Shown in pieces: positions 9,119 through 18,193 of a stretch of 64,000 bases of DNA; positions within the stretch are counted from its first letter, which is position 1, and each line of letters begins with the position of its first letter. Made by a program: the position numbers and the translations under genes. The notes below the pieces were generated by a model, which saw only the letters and a program-made list of their open reading frames with translations, was not told the DNA's origin and ran no database searches. The stretch spans positions 115,084 through 179,083 of the forward strand of contig NZ_FUWX01000006.1 of the NCBI RefSeq assembly GCF_900167275.1. Reading direction: 5' to 3'. Origin of the DNA: Cetobacterium ceti. Lineage in GTDB: Bacteria > Fusobacteriota > Fusobacteriia > Fusobacteriales > Fusobacteriaceae.

Positions 9119-10244
9119 TAATCAAATAAAAAACAAAAAAATAGCTAAGAAAAAAATAGGAATATTTTTGTTTCTTTGTGCTATTCTTGCCCTTTTATAT
9201 TTTTTATATTGGAACTTCTATGGAAAATCACATATAGAAACTGAGGATTCTTATGTTAATGGAAATCAAACTACTGTAACTTCACAAATTTCAGGACCAA
9301 TAAAAAATATTTATTTTAACAATACTACTGTTGTTAAAAGAGGACAGCTTTTAGCTACAATTGATGATACTAACTATAAAATATCTTTAGCTTTAGCTGA
9401 AGCTAATCTAGGAAAAGCTGTAAAAGATTATTATTCTTTACAACTTAATTTAGAAAAATCTAAAAATGATGTTCTTGTAAAAGAAAATAATTTAATAAAA
9501 ACAACAGCAGATTATCACAGAGCATTAAAAGCTTTTAAAAATGGAATTTTAAGTAAAGAAAAATATCAAACTGCATTAAACCTTTATAAAAATTCTCAAA
9601 TTGCTTTAGCTTTAAGTAAGCAAAATATGGAAACTGCAAAATTAACAAGTTCGTCTCAAGATATTTATTCTCACCCTATAGTTAAAAGTGCCATTGAAAA
9701 ATATAAAAATGCAACTTTAAATTTAATGAGGACTAAAATATATGCTCCTGTAGAAGGTACTATTACAAAAAAAGCTGTGGAATTAGGTCAAGAAGTTCAA
9801 ACAGGACAAAATCTTGTTACTGTTATTAACTTAAATAATATTTGGGTAGATGCAAATTTTAAAGAAACTCAAATGAAAAATATAAAAATAGGAAATGAAG
9901 TAACTTTAAAAAGTGATTATAATGGAAAAGAATATAAAGGAGTTGTTACAGGTATATCTCCAGGAAGTGGTAGTGCTCTTTCTTTATTACCAGCACAAAA
10001 TGCAACTGGAAACTGGATTAAAATAGTTCAAAGAGTCCCTGTAAGAGTTGAAATTGAAAAAACTTCTTTAGAAAATAATGGAACTATTCCTGTAGGAACA
10101 TCTATAACTACTACAATTAATACAAATAAAAATGAAAATATTGAAAAACAGGCTTATATGAATGAAACTAATTTCTATAAAATAAATAATAATACTTTTA
10201 TGGATAAAGTAAATCAGATTATAAAAATGAATTCTGGGAAGTGA
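9108..10244 (+). CDS. EmrA/HlyD-type membrane fusion protein
   Basis: A periplasmic adaptor linking the inner-membrane pump to the outer-membrane channel. The start is the ATG at 9108, which has a TTGGAGG site; an ATG 15 bp upstream lies before that site and would add only five residues. A single N-terminal membrane anchor (about 19-40) precedes the biotinyl-lipoyl half motifs, a long coiled coil (about 90-190), then YAPVEGTITKKAVELGQEVQ and a beta-barrel domain. It overlaps the channel gene by 11 bp and precedes the MFS pump gene by 5 bp. Confidence 0.88.
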   Translation: METNNQIKNKKIAKKKIGIFLFLCAILALLYFLYWNFYGKSHIETEDSYVNGNQTTVTSQISGPIKNIYFNNTTVVKRGQLLATIDDTNYKISLALAEANLGKAVKDYYSLQLNLEKSKNDVLVKENNLIKTTADYHRALKAFKNGILSKEKYQTALNLYKNSQIALALSKQNMETAKLTSSSQDIYSHPIVKSAIEKYKNATLNLMRTKIYAPVEGTITKKAVELGQEVQTGQNLVTVINLNNIWVDANFKETQMKNIKIGNEVTLKSDYNGKEYKGVVTGISPGSGSALSLLPAQNATGNWIKIVQRVPVRVEIEKTSLENNGTIPVGTSITTTINTNKNENIEKQAYMNETNFYKINNNTFMDKVNQIIKMNSGK

Positions 10245-10249
10245 TATAA

Positions 10250-11746
10250 ATGAGAACACTTAAATCCACAGAATTAGTATTAGCAACTGTTGCTTTGGCC
10301 ATAGGAGCATTTATGAATGTTCTTGATAGCACCATTGTAAATGTTTCTCTAAGCCATATTGCTGGAGATTTTGGTGTAGCTCCTAACAATGGTACTTGGG
10401 TTATTACATCCTATGCCGTATCTGAAGCAATATTTCTTCCATTAATTGGTTGGTTAACAACTAGATTTGGTGTCCTAAGACAGTATATTTGGGCAACTTT
10501 ACTTTTTACTTTAGCAAGTATGGCTTGTGGAATTAGTCCTACTTTTGAATTTTTATTAGCTTCTAGAATTCTTCAAGGAATTGTAGGAGCTAGTATGATT
10601 CCTTTATCTCAGTCAATAATGATGATGCTTTATCCTAAAGATAAAAAAGCTGTAGCTTTAGGAATCTGGGCAATGACTGTTGTTATAGCTCCTATTGTTG
10701 GTCCTATATTAGGAGGGTGGATTACTGATACCTTCAGTTGGAGATGGTCATTTTATATAAATCTTCCATTTGGAATTATTTCTACTTTTATTATTCATAA
10801 ATTGGCTCAAAATTTAGGAATGAAAGATGAAACTAAAAAGGAACCTATAGATATTTGGGGCTTAATATTTTTAGCAGTTGGAATTGGTTCTTTACAGTTA
10901 ATGTTAGATAAAGGTAATGATTTAAATTGGTTTGAAAATTCAACTATAGTTATTTTAGCAATTATATCCTTTGTATTTTTAGTTATTTTAGTTATTTGGG
11001 AATGGTATCAAGAAAATCCTGTTGTAAATGTAAGATTATTCTTAAATAGAAACTTCACCATAGGAGCTATTTCTTTAACTATTGGACAAAGTATATTTTT
11101 CGCTTCTGTTGTAGTTATTCCTTTATGGTTACAAAATTATATGGGATATACAGCCTATTTAAGTGGACTTGCAACAGCTTCTCTAGGAGTTCCTATTTTA
11201 CTTTTAGCTCCTGTGATAGCCAAAATTATTCCTAAAGTGGACGTACGTAAGTTAGTATTAGTTGGATTTTTATTATTTTCCCTTGTAGCAATTTTTGATT
11301 CTACTTTTCCACCTGATGTAACTATGGGATATATTGCTTGGAATAGATTTTTAACTGGTTTTGGTTTAGCTTTATTTTTCACTCCACTTAATTTTTTAAC
11401 ACTTTCTCATATTCCAGAAAAAGAATTACCATCAGCTTCTGGATTATATAATTTTATGAGAAATATGGGAAGTTCCTTTGGAACCTCTTTATCTGTTAAC
11501 TATTGGACTCATCAAACTTCTTTTTTCCATTCGGTTTTAGGAAGTTCGATAACTCCAGGAAATCCAAATCTTTTATCTTATATGTATAAAATTCCTGGAA
11601 CAATTGGAGCAAAACTTGCTTCATTAAATTATTTAATAACAAATCAAGCAGCTACAATGGCTTTAAATCAACTTTCCTATGTATCAGGAATATGTATATT
11701 AATTTTAATTCCACTTATATTTTTAGCTAAAAATAATTCAAAATAA
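10250..11746 (+). CDS. EmrB/QacA family (DHA2) multidrug MFS transporter
   Basis: A 498-residue inner-membrane proton antiporter with about 14 hydrophobic segments. Family motifs are clear: LDSTIVNVSLSHIAGDF near the N-terminus, WVITSYAVSEAIFLPLIGWL, and motif C-like GPILGGWITDTFSWRWSFYI. It forms the pump of the operon that includes the lipoprotein channel and the adaptor just upstream. The exported drugs, bile acids or metabolites cannot be told from sequence. A terminator follows directly. Confidence 0.9.
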   Translation: MRTLKSTELVLATVALAIGAFMNVLDSTIVNVSLSHIAGDFGVAPNNGTWVITSYAVSEAIFLPLIGWLTTRFGVLRQYIWATLLFTLASMACGISPTFEFLLASRILQGIVGASMIPLSQSIMMMLYPKDKKAVALGIWAMTVVIAPIVGPILGGWITDTFSWRWSFYINLPFGIISTFIIHKLAQNLGMKDETKKEPIDIWGLIFLAVGIGSLQLMLDKGNDLNWFENSTIVILAIISFVFLVILVIWEWYQENPVVNVRLFLNRNFTIGAISLTIGQSIFFASVVVIPLWLQNYMGYTAYLSGLATASLGVPILLLAPVIAKIIPKVDVRKLVLVGFLLFSLVAIFDSTFPPDVTMGYIAWNRFLTGFGLALFFTPLNFLTLSHIPEKELPSASGLYNFMRNMGSSFGTSLSVNYWTHQTSFFHSVLGSSITPGNPNLLSYMYKIPGTIGAKLASLNYLITNQAATMALNQLSYVSGICILILIPLIFLAKNNSK

Positions 11747-11748
11747 AA

Positions 11749-11785
11749 GAAAGGACGAAAATTAAACTTTTCGTTCTTTTTTTTT
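11749..11785 (+). terminator. Terminator of the efflux operon
   Basis: The stem AAGGACGAAAA / TTTTCGTTCTT is followed by nine T. Confidence 0.8.
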
Positions 11786-11795
11786 AATACTACTA

Positions 11796-11824
11796 TTGAC
11801 TATTTATATTTTTAGTTATATATT
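11796..11824 (+). promoter_or_regulatory. Promoter of the DUF4213/DUF364 gene
   Basis: TTGACT (11796-11801), 17 bp, then TATATT (11819-11824). It rules out translation from the upstream in-frame codon at 11796, which would start inside the -35. Confidence 0.75.
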
Positions 11825-11858
11825 AGTAATAATAGTATTATTCTTAGGAGTGGATTTT

Positions 11859-12593
11859 ATGATTATTTTTCACAGGCTATTAGATATTTTTAAAACTGAA
11901 ATTGATATTAATCACTTAGAAAATGAAATTATAACTGTCAAATGTGAAATCTCAAATCCCTTTAAAAATATAAAAACTTTTAAACAACAAAATTTTCCAA
12001 TGTTAAATGGAAAAGAAATTACTATAGAATGTATTTTTAGAGGTCACAAAGGCCAAGCCTCTACTTCTTTTCCTGCTACTTTTAATGGAACTTTAAAAGA
12101 AATTTTACACCTTGATATTTGTTCAAATTCCTACGACAGAGCTATTTTTATAGCTGTTTTCAATTGTATAACTTCCTATTTACATCATATTCCAAACACT
12201 ATTCATTGCCAAGGAAACTCTCCTAATCTTTGTGCTTATAAATTTAAAGAATTTATTTCCAAAAATTTTTCTAATAAAAATATTGCTTTAATTGGCTATC
12301 ACAAAGAAATAATAACATCTTTAAGTTCTACTTACCCAGTAAGAGTTTTAGACTTAGATTCTGAACTTATTAATGACAACATTGACGGAACTATTATTGA
12401 AGATGGCATCAGTAATTTTTCTCCTGTTATGGAATGGGCTGATATTATTCTTTGTACAGGAAGTACATTATCTAATGGAACTATTGTAAATTTTTTAAAT
12501 TTAGATATTCCTATTTTTTTTTACGGAACTACCATTAGTGGAATGGCTTATTATTTTAATTTGCCTAGACTTTGTTTTGAAAGTAAAAATTAA
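11859..12593 (+). CDS. DUF4213/DUF364 protein (putative metal-chelation family)
   Basis: A 244-residue cytoplasmic protein. The start is the ATG at 11859, behind TAGGAG; the longer reading frame overlaps the promoter. The N-terminal half has a DUF4213-like fold with NSYDRAIFIAVFNCI. The C-terminal half is a Rossmann-like DUF364 domain with IALIGYHKEII, then DGTIIEDG and a strand plus GSTLSNGTI near the end. These proteins resemble enzymes that handle metals or cofactors, but no activity is proven. Monocistronic, with its own terminator. Confidence 0.7.
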   Translation: MIIFHRLLDIFKTEIDINHLENEIITVKCEISNPFKNIKTFKQQNFPMLNGKEITIECIFRGHKGQASTSFPATFNGTLKEILHLDICSNSYDRAIFIAVFNCITSYLHHIPNTIHCQGNSPNLCAYKFKEFISKNFSNKNIALIGYHKEIITSLSSTYPVRVLDLDSELINDNIDGTIIEDGISNFSPVMEWADIILCTGSTLSNGTIVNFLNLDIPIFFYGTTISGMAYYFNLPRLCFESKN

Positions 12594-12596
12594 TTG

Positions 12597-12638
12597 AAAA
12601 AAAGCTGATTTCTCTCTACAGAAACCAGCTTTTTTTAT
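12597..12638. terminator. Bidirectional terminator
   Basis: AAAAAAGCTG-TTTCT pairs with AGAAA-CAGCTTTTTT, between the DUF364 gene and the converging BCCT gene. Confidence 0.75.
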
Positions 12639-14239
12639 ATATTATTTTCTTCTAGAAGTTTTGAAATTCCATCTATTTCATCTAAACTTAAAGATTTCAC
12701 TTTTCTTTTAAGTAAATTTTTCTTTCTTATTAAAATATCATTTTTAAATGCCATTATCAATGAAAAAATCATAATTGGAAATAAAAGTAATAACGGAAAT
12801 GCTATTATTATTGAAGCAGTTTTTAACATATTTAATCCCCCTGCAAAAATAAGAGCTAATGCCAACAGTGATTGGGCTAATCCCCATATAAACTTCTTAC
12901 TTTTCGGTGGGTTTAAATCTCCCTTTGAAGTCATCATTCCTAACACATATGTTGCCGAATCAGCAGATGTTACAAAGAAAGAACCAATTAATAATATAGC
13001 TACAATACTCATTATAACCCCATATCTATAATGGCTAAATACAACAAATAAAGCTGTTTCTGTATTTGCAATTGCGACTCTTGCAATATCAAGACCTAAA
13101 TTAATTCCTAAAGTTCCAAAAGCTGAAAACCAAATAAAAGATACTAAGGAAGGTATAATAATAACACCTATTACAAATTCTCTAATAGTTCTCCCCTTTG
13201 ATATTCTTGCTATAAATGTTCCAACAAAAGGTGTCCAAGCAACCCAAGTTGACCAATAAAAAATTGTCCAAGTTGACATCCATGTTTTATCTCCAAAACT
13301 GTTAGTACGTAAACTTAGTTTTAAAATATTATTTAAATAATCACCTAAATTTTCTGCAAATACATTAAATATAGAAATAGTTGGTCCTAAACAGATTACA
13401 ACTAATAATAGAAGAGCTGCAAAGAGCATGTTTAAATTAGATAGAAGTTTAATTCCTTTGTCCAAGGAACCTAAAGCTGATGCCATAAATATAATTGTAA
13501 CAACAATAATTATAATTGTTTGTACCCCTAAAGTTTTAGGGACATTAAAAAGATGATTCAATCCACTATTTATTTGTAATGTTCCAAGTCCTAAAGTTGT
13601 TGCAACTCCAGTAATTGTAGCAAGTACTGCAATGGTATCAATAATATCTTTAATTCCCTCTTTATACTTATTATTTTTTAGAAGAGGAGAAAATACTGAA
13701 CTTATTAATCCCTTTTCTTTTTTTCTAAACTGAAAATAAGCCATTCCTAAAGCTAAAAAACTATAAATTCCCCAAGGATGAAACCCCCAATGGAAAAATG
13801 AAGTTCTAAAAGCAAAACTTATCGCTTGCTTACTTCCACTAACTATATTAAAAGCTGGATTAACATAATGAGCTAAAGGTTCTGCCACTCCAAAGAATAC
13901 CAATCCAACACCCATCCCAGCTGAAAACAACATGGAAAACCAAGATATGTTTGAATATTCAGGCTTAGAGTTATCTGGTCCTAAACGTATATCCCCATAT
14001 CTACTAAAACATAAAAATAGACAAAATATTCCAACTGCTAAAACAATTAGTAAATACAAAAATCCAAAATTAGTTATTATTGAATTTAAAGTAATATTTG
14101 CTACTTTTTCAAATTTCGTTTTATTTGTTAATGCAGTTAACAAAATAATAAAAATTACCATAAAAGCTCCAATAAAAACTCTTTCATTTTTCCAATTTAT
14201 TATTTTTGTTTTTGCTTTTTCTCTTATTAATTCACTCAT
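12635..14239 (-). CDS. BCCT family betaine/choline/carnitine transporter
   Basis: A 534-residue secondary carrier with 12 hydrophobic segments. The family signature is clear: FYWSTWVAWTPFVGTFIARI, preceded by the substrate-site region FSAGMGVGLVFFGVAEPLAHY. It imports betaine-type osmolytes with Na+ or H+, complementing the OpuC-type ABC transporter. The C-terminal tail is short and charged, as expected for an osmosensing member. It has a strong promoter and is monocistronic. The precise substrate is inferred only from the family. Confidence 0.9.
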   Translation of the reverse strand: MSELIREKAKTKIINWKNERVFIGAFMVIFIILLTALTNKTKFEKVANITLNSIITNFGFLYLLIVLAVGIFCLFLCFSRYGDIRLGPDNSKPEYSNISWFSMLFSAGMGVGLVFFGVAEPLAHYVNPAFNIVSGSKQAISFAFRTSFFHWGFHPWGIYSFLALGMAYFQFRKKEKGLISSVFSPLLKNNKYKEGIKDIIDTIAVLATITGVATTLGLGTLQINSGLNHLFNVPKTLGVQTIIIIVVTIIFMASALGSLDKGIKLLSNLNMLFAALLLLVVICLGPTISIFNVFAENLGDYLNNILKLSLRTNSFGDKTWMSTWTIFYWSTWVAWTPFVGTFIARISKGRTIREFVIGVIIIPSLVSFIWFSAFGTLGINLGLDIARVAIANTETALFVVFSHYRYGVIMSIVAILLIGSFFVTSADSATYVLGMMTSKGDLNPPKSKKFIWGLAQSLLALALIFAGGLNMLKTASIIIAFPLLLLFPIMIFSLIMAFKNDILIRKKNLLKRKVKSLSLDEIDGISKLLEENNI

Positions 14240-14273
14240 GTAAAACCTCCCTTTTTTTTAAGCACTTGTTAAA

Positions 14274-14302
14274 ATTTTAACACATAGCATATATTTTGTC
14301 AA
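14274..14302 (-). promoter_or_regulatory. Promoter of the BCCT transporter gene
   Basis: On the minus strand TTGACA (14297-14302), 17 bp, TAAAAT (14274-14279). Confidence 0.8.
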
Positions 14303-14435
14303 ATTTAAGCCTTTTAAAAACCACCAAAAACGATTTTTTTATATACTCTTATTAAAAATGTTCAAAAAAAAATTAAAATCTTTTAAAATCAATTTTAATT
14401 TTTTTGACTTTTTTTATTTTTTTGTAAAAAAATAT

Positions 14436-14464
14436 TTGACATTCAAACTATTTAATGTTAATAT
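14436..14464 (+). promoter_or_regulatory. Promoter without a downstream gene (candidate sRNA promoter)
   Basis: TTGACA (14436-14441), 17 bp, TAATAT (14459-14464). No same-strand ORF follows before a terminator about 75-100 bp downstream. Confidence 0.65.
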
Positions 14465-14470
14465 TGATTA

Positions 14471-14570
14471 TATCAAAGAAAAGAAGATTAAGTTCTTCCT
14501 CCAAGATATTTGATTTTTGGTTTTTTAGTTAAGTAAAAAAAGCCTTCTCTCCAAAGGCTTTTTTTATTTT
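14471..14570 (+). ncRNA. Candidate small RNA of about 100 nt
   Basis: The transcript predicted from the promoter at 14436 would run through a weak stem (ATATCAAA with ATTTGAT) whose loop exposes the C/U-rich stretch TTCTTCCTCC (about 14493-14502), complementary to a Shine-Dalgarno sequence. It would end at the strong hairpin AAAAGCCTT / AAGGCTTTT with a T-run (14536-14566). No start codon with a ribosome site and no ORF are present. That is the normal layout of a trans-acting sRNA, but there is no expression evidence. The terminator also serves the converging peptidase gene. Confidence 0.45.
14536..14566. terminator. Bidirectional terminator
   Basis: AAAAAGCCTT and AAGGCTTTTTTT form a perfect stem with A/T runs on both sides. 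It ends the M18 peptidase transcript on the minus strand and the candidate sRNA on the plus strand. Confidence 0.85.
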
Positions 14571-14587
14571 TTGTATTTTATTTTATA

Positions 14588-15979
14588 TTACATATGAAAG
14601 AATGCTTGATAAGCTCTATAAGTTTCATATACATCTAATTTTGAAGAAACTTCAAAAGGAGCATGCATTGCTAAAAGAGCAGGTCCTACATCTATAGTTC
14701 TTATTCCATATTGTGCTAAGAACATAGCTACTGTTCCTCCTCCACCTTCGTCAACTCTTCCTAATTCTCCAATTTGCCATTTTATATTATTTGTATTTAA
14801 TAAATTTCTAATTTCCCAAACATATTCAGCATCAGCATCATTAGTTCCAGCTTTTCCTCTAGCTCCTGTATATTTAGTTACAACTATTCCATGATTTAAT
14901 TTAGCAGCATTTTGCTCTTCGTGAACAGCTTTAAATACTGGATCCATTGCAGCATTTACATCAGAAGACATAGCTTTTGAATTCCATAAACATTTTTTTA
15001 AGTACATTTCACAATAATTTCCTTTAATTTTAGAAATTAAATCTCCTGTAAAATATTCTAAATAATTAGACTGAAGTCCTGTTGATCCATTTGAACCAGT
15101 TTCTTCTTTATCTGCTAAGAAACAAATAGCAGTTCTATTAGGAATTTCTTCAATATCTAAAATCGCTTTCATAGAAGTGTATCCACATATTCTATCATCT
15201 TGACCATAAGCACCAATCATAGATCTATCAAGGCCTATATCTTTAGCTTTAAAAGCTGGTACCATTTGGAATTCAGCAGAAATAAAATCTTCCTCTATCA
15301 TTCCATAAGCATTATTTAATTTTTCAAGAATTGCATATTTTATATTTTCTTTTATATCTTCGTTTTCTACATATGTTGGAATACTTCCAACTAAAATTTG
15401 AAGCTCTTCACCTTTTATAACTTCAGCAGTTTTTCTATCCCCTTGATATTTTCCTGCTAAATGTGGTAATAAATCTGGTATTGTAAATACTGGGTCTGTA
15501 TCATCTTCTCCGATTATAATTTCTTTTTTCTCTCCAGAAGCTAACATTACAACTCCGTGTAAAGATAAAGGAATTGATGCCCATTGATATTTCTTTATTC
15601 CACCATAATAATGTGTTTTCATATAAGCTAACTCTAAATCTTCATATAAAGGATTTCCCTTTAAATCAATTCTAGGAGAATCTACGTGAGAAACAACATA
15701 ATTAGCTCCAGATAGTATATCATCTTTACCAACCACAACTAAAACTAAGTTTTTTCCCCTATTTACATAATAAACCTTATCACCTGGATTAATTTTTTCT
15801 AGAGTTTCAGCATTTTTAAATCCTTTGTACTCAGCTAATTTAATTCCTTGATTTACAAATTCTCTTTCTGTTTTTCCTAAATCTAAAATATTTTTGTATC
15901 CTTCTGCAAATTTGAAAATAGTTTCTTTATTATTTTCTACCATTTCCTTTGTCCAACCATTATTATTTTTATATATCAT
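14588..15979 (-). CDS. M18 family zinc aminopeptidase
   Basis: A 463-residue cytoplasmic metallo-aminopeptidase (aspartyl aminopeptidase family) that trims peptides. Family landmarks are the metal-binding segment NYVVSHVDSPRIDLKGNPLYE in the N-terminal third, the ADKEETGSNGS motif near residue 290 and a C-terminal segment with AMHAPFEVSSKLD. I chose the ATG at 15979, which has an AGAGGTGA site 6 bp upstream; the in-frame GTG nine bases earlier lies inside that site. It has its own promoter and is monocistronic. Confidence 0.88.
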   Translation of the reverse strand: MIYKNNNGWTKEMVENNKETIFKFAEGYKNILDLGKTEREFVNQGIKLAEYKGFKNAETLEKINPGDKVYYVNRGKNLVLVVVGKDDILSGANYVVSHVDSPRIDLKGNPLYEDLELAYMKTHYYGGIKKYQWASIPLSLHGVVMLASGEKKEIIIGEDDTDPVFTIPDLLPHLAGKYQGDRKTAEVIKGEELQILVGSIPTYVENEDIKENIKYAILEKLNNAYGMIEEDFISAEFQMVPAFKAKDIGLDRSMIGAYGQDDRICGYTSMKAILDIEEIPNRTAICFLADKEETGSNGSTGLQSNYLEYFTGDLISKIKGNYCEMYLKKCLWNSKAMSSDVNAAMDPVFKAVHEEQNAAKLNHGIVVTKYTGARGKAGTNDADAEYVWEIRNLLNTNNIKWQIGELGRVDEGGGGTVAMFLAQYGIRTIDVGPALLAMHAPFEVSSKLDVYETYRAYQAFFHM

Positions 15980-15999
15980 CAATATCACCTCTATTACAA

Positions 16000-16028
16000 A
16001 TTATATTATCTAATTCTAACTTTCGCAA
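16000..16028 (-). promoter_or_regulatory. Promoter of the M18 aminopeptidase gene
   Basis: On the minus strand TTGCGA (16023-16028), 17 bp, TATAAT (16000-16005). Confidence 0.7.
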
Positions 16029-16056
16029 TGGAATTTTTTTACTTTAATTATTTTTG

Positions 16057-16085
16057 TTTACTTTCTAGTCTAAAACTTCTAAAAT
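16057..16085 (+). promoter_or_regulatory. Promoter of the ROK sugar kinase gene
   Basis: TTTACT (16057-16062), 17 bp, TAAAAT (16080-16085), followed by a TGGAGG site before the ATG at 16119. Confidence 0.6.
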
Positions 16086-16118
16086 AAACTATATTAAAAA
16101 AAATGGAGGCATAATATA

Positions 16119-16985
16119 ATGAAAATAGGAGCAATTGAAGCTGGTGGAACTAAATTTGTTTGTGGAATTGTAAATGAAAAAGGAGAACTTTTAGATAGAA
16201 TTTCTTTTCCTACTGAAACTCCAGAAATTACAATGAGTAAAGTAATTTCATATTTTACAAACAAAAATATTGAAAGACTCGGCGTAGGATCTTTTGGTCC
16301 TATTGATCCAAATAAAAATTCTAAAACTTATGGTTATATAACTTCTACTCCAAAGTTGCTTTGGAGAAATTATAATATTATTGGACATTTAAAAAAATAT
16401 TTTGATATTCCTATTTTTTTTGATACTGATGTTAATGGAGCTGCCTTAGGAGAAGCTATTTGGGGTGCTGCTAAAGGATTAGATAGTTGTGTATATATTA
16501 CTGTAGGAACTGGAATAGGTGGAGGAATTTTAGTTGAAGGAAAACTTGTTCATGGAATGTTACATCCTGAGCTTGGTCATATTTTAGTAACTCCCCATGA
16601 AACAGATAAATATAAAGGAAAATGTCCATATCATAAAAATTGTTTAGAAGGAATGGCTGCTGGTCCTGCTATTGAAGAAAGATGGGGAATAAAAGCTTAT
16701 ACTCTTCCTGAAAATCATCCAGCTTGGGAATTAGAGGCATATTATCTTGCTCAAGGGCTTATGAATTTTATTTTAACTGTTTCCCCTAAAAAAATTATCT
16801 TAGGTGGAGGAGTCATGAAACAAAAACAACTGTTCCCATTAATTAGAAAATATTTACAGAATTTATTAGGAAATTATATTACTACAAAGGAAATTTTAGA
16901 AAATATTGATGAATATATTGTATATCCTGAATTAGGAGATAATGCTGGTATTTTAGGTTGTGCAGCTTTAGCCCTTCAAAATTAA
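16119..16985 (+). CDS. ROK family fructokinase
   Basis: A 288-residue sugar kinase that phosphorylates fructose (or a related hexose) with ATP. The N-terminal phosphate loop is GAIEAGGTKF, the catalytic Asp is Asp104 in DTDVNGAALGE, and the nucleotide site is VGTGIGGGI. The ROK zinc motif is present: His154, Cys169, His172 and Cys175 in HPELGH and CPYHKNC. This compact form, lacking a DNA-binding domain, matches the fructokinase branch (YdhR/GmuE-like) rather than glucokinase. Monocistronic. Confidence 0.87.
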   Translation: MKIGAIEAGGTKFVCGIVNEKGELLDRISFPTETPEITMSKVISYFTNKNIERLGVGSFGPIDPNKNSKTYGYITSTPKLLWRNYNIIGHLKKYFDIPIFFDTDVNGAALGEAIWGAAKGLDSCVYITVGTGIGGGILVEGKLVHGMLHPELGHILVTPHETDKYKGKCPYHKNCLEGMAAGPAIEERWGIKAYTLPENHPAWELEAYYLAQGLMNFILTVSPKKIILGGGVMKQKQLFPLIRKYLQNLLGNYITTKEILENIDEYIVYPELGDNAGILGCAALALQN

Positions 16986-17030
16986 AAAAAAAGAGTAGGG
17001 TTTATATAACCTTACTCTTTTTTACTATAT
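16984..17030. terminator. Bidirectional terminator
   Basis: AAAGAGTA-GGGTT and AACC-TTACTCTTTT pair around TATAT, between the ROK kinase and yvcK. Confidence 0.75.
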
Positions 17031-17999
17031 TTAATTATAAAAATCATCTAAATTATCTATTTGAGAATAAATAACTGCTCCTAGTTTATATGGGTTATGT
17101 CGAATCTTCTTATTTTCATCAACTCTTACAATTTTTTCATCGCAATAATCAATTTTTAATTTTTCTAAATTATTTTTATCAATAACCACAGGAGAGCTTC
17201 CCTCTTCTAAATATCTTTCTAGAATATCAGCTGACATTTTTCTTGAATCAAATATAACCTTATCAATCATATGGTATCCCACATGTTTATTTATAGATAA
17301 AATATGATCTGATACTGTGTATCCCTCTGTTTCTCCTGGTTGTTCCATAGCATTACAAACATATATTTTTTTACTTTTAGAATTTCTCAAAGCTTCTTGC
17401 ATATCTTCACTAAGCAAATTAGGAATAATACTTGTGTATAAACTTCCAATACTAAAAATTATCATATCAGCTTTTTTTATAGCATCTATATTTTCTTTTG
17501 GAGTTTTTACATCTTTAGCATAAAAAATTCTTTTTATTTTTTCCCCAGGAACTGGAATATTACTTTCTCCCATTCTTAATTTACCATTTTCTTTTTCAGC
17601 AATTATTTCTATCTTTTCTAAAGTAGCTGGTAAAATTTTTCCTTTTATATTAAAAAGTTTTCTTAATTTCTCCATTGCCTTTCCAATATCTCCAGTTATT
17701 TCATACATTGCTGTAATTAATAAATTTCCCAATGGATGACCGCCTATTGAACTCTCTTCTTTAAATCTATGTTGAAATACTTCTGCTATTAAAGGTTCTA
17801 CATCACTTAAAGCAACCATAACATTTCTTAAATCTCCTGGAGCAGGAATATTAAATTCCCTCTTTAATATTCCACTACTTCCACCACTATCTGCAACAGT
17901 GACAATCGCTGTTATATCTACAGGAAAATGTTTTAATCCTTTTAACAATACAGACAATCCACTTCCACCACCTATTACCACAATATTTGGATTTTTCAT
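17031..17999 (-). CDS. yvcK: YvcK/CofD-like gluconeogenesis factor
   Basis: A 322-residue cytoplasmic protein of the YvcK (MgfK) family. It starts with a strand and the glycine-rich nucleotide loop VVIGGGSGLSVLLKGLK, then TVADSGGSSGILKREF and PAPGDLRNVMVAL, all diagnostic. Family members bind UDP-sugars and are needed for normal envelope synthesis on gluconeogenic carbon sources. In many bacteria yvcK sits with rapZ and whiA; here it is alone, facing the pyruvate phosphate dikinase gene across a divergent promoter region. Confidence 0.88.
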   Translation of the reverse strand: MKNPNIVVIGGGSGLSVLLKGLKHFPVDITAIVTVADSGGSSGILKREFNIPAPGDLRNVMVALSDVEPLIAEVFQHRFKEESSIGGHPLGNLLITAMYEITGDIGKAMEKLRKLFNIKGKILPATLEKIEIIAEKENGKLRMGESNIPVPGEKIKRIFYAKDVKTPKENIDAIKKADMIIFSIGSLYTSIIPNLLSEDMQEALRNSKSKKIYVCNAMEQPGETEGYTVSDHILSINKHVGYHMIDKVIFDSRKMSADILERYLEEGSSPVVIDKNNLEKLKIDYCDEKIVRVDENKKIRHNPYKLGAVIYSQIDNLDDFYN

Positions 18000-18101
18000 A
18001 TTCGTATACCCCTTCTAATTAAAATAACCTGGTTATTAAAATAATTATATCATTAAATCTCTTATTTTTTTATAAAATATGAGTGTACATCCATTTTCTT
18101 C

Positions 18102-18130
18102 TTGATTTTTTTTATTTAAAGTAGTATAGT
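18102..18130 (+). promoter_or_regulatory. Promoter of ppdK
   Basis: TTGATT (18102-18107), 17 bp, TATAGT (18125-18130). Confidence 0.7.
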
Positions 18131-18151
18131 AAGAACATAAAAATAAAATAA

Positions 18152-18179
18152 GTGTCATCTTAAACTAATTAGAAGACAC
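18152..18179 (+). promoter_or_regulatory. Leader hairpin just upstream of the ppdK ribosome binding site
   Basis: GTGTC-A-TCT pairs with AGA-A-GACAC, ending two bases before the GAAGGAG site. It may stabilise the 5' end or tune translation; there is no ligand-binding motif I recognise. Confidence 0.4.
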
Positions 18180-18193
18180 AGAAGGAGATGGGA

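Noticed and set aside
11796..11858. Upstream start for the DUF4213/DUF364 protein, giving an N-terminal membrane helix
   Set aside because: The extra codons overlap a TTGACT-17-TATATT promoter; the ATG at 11859 has a good ribosome site.
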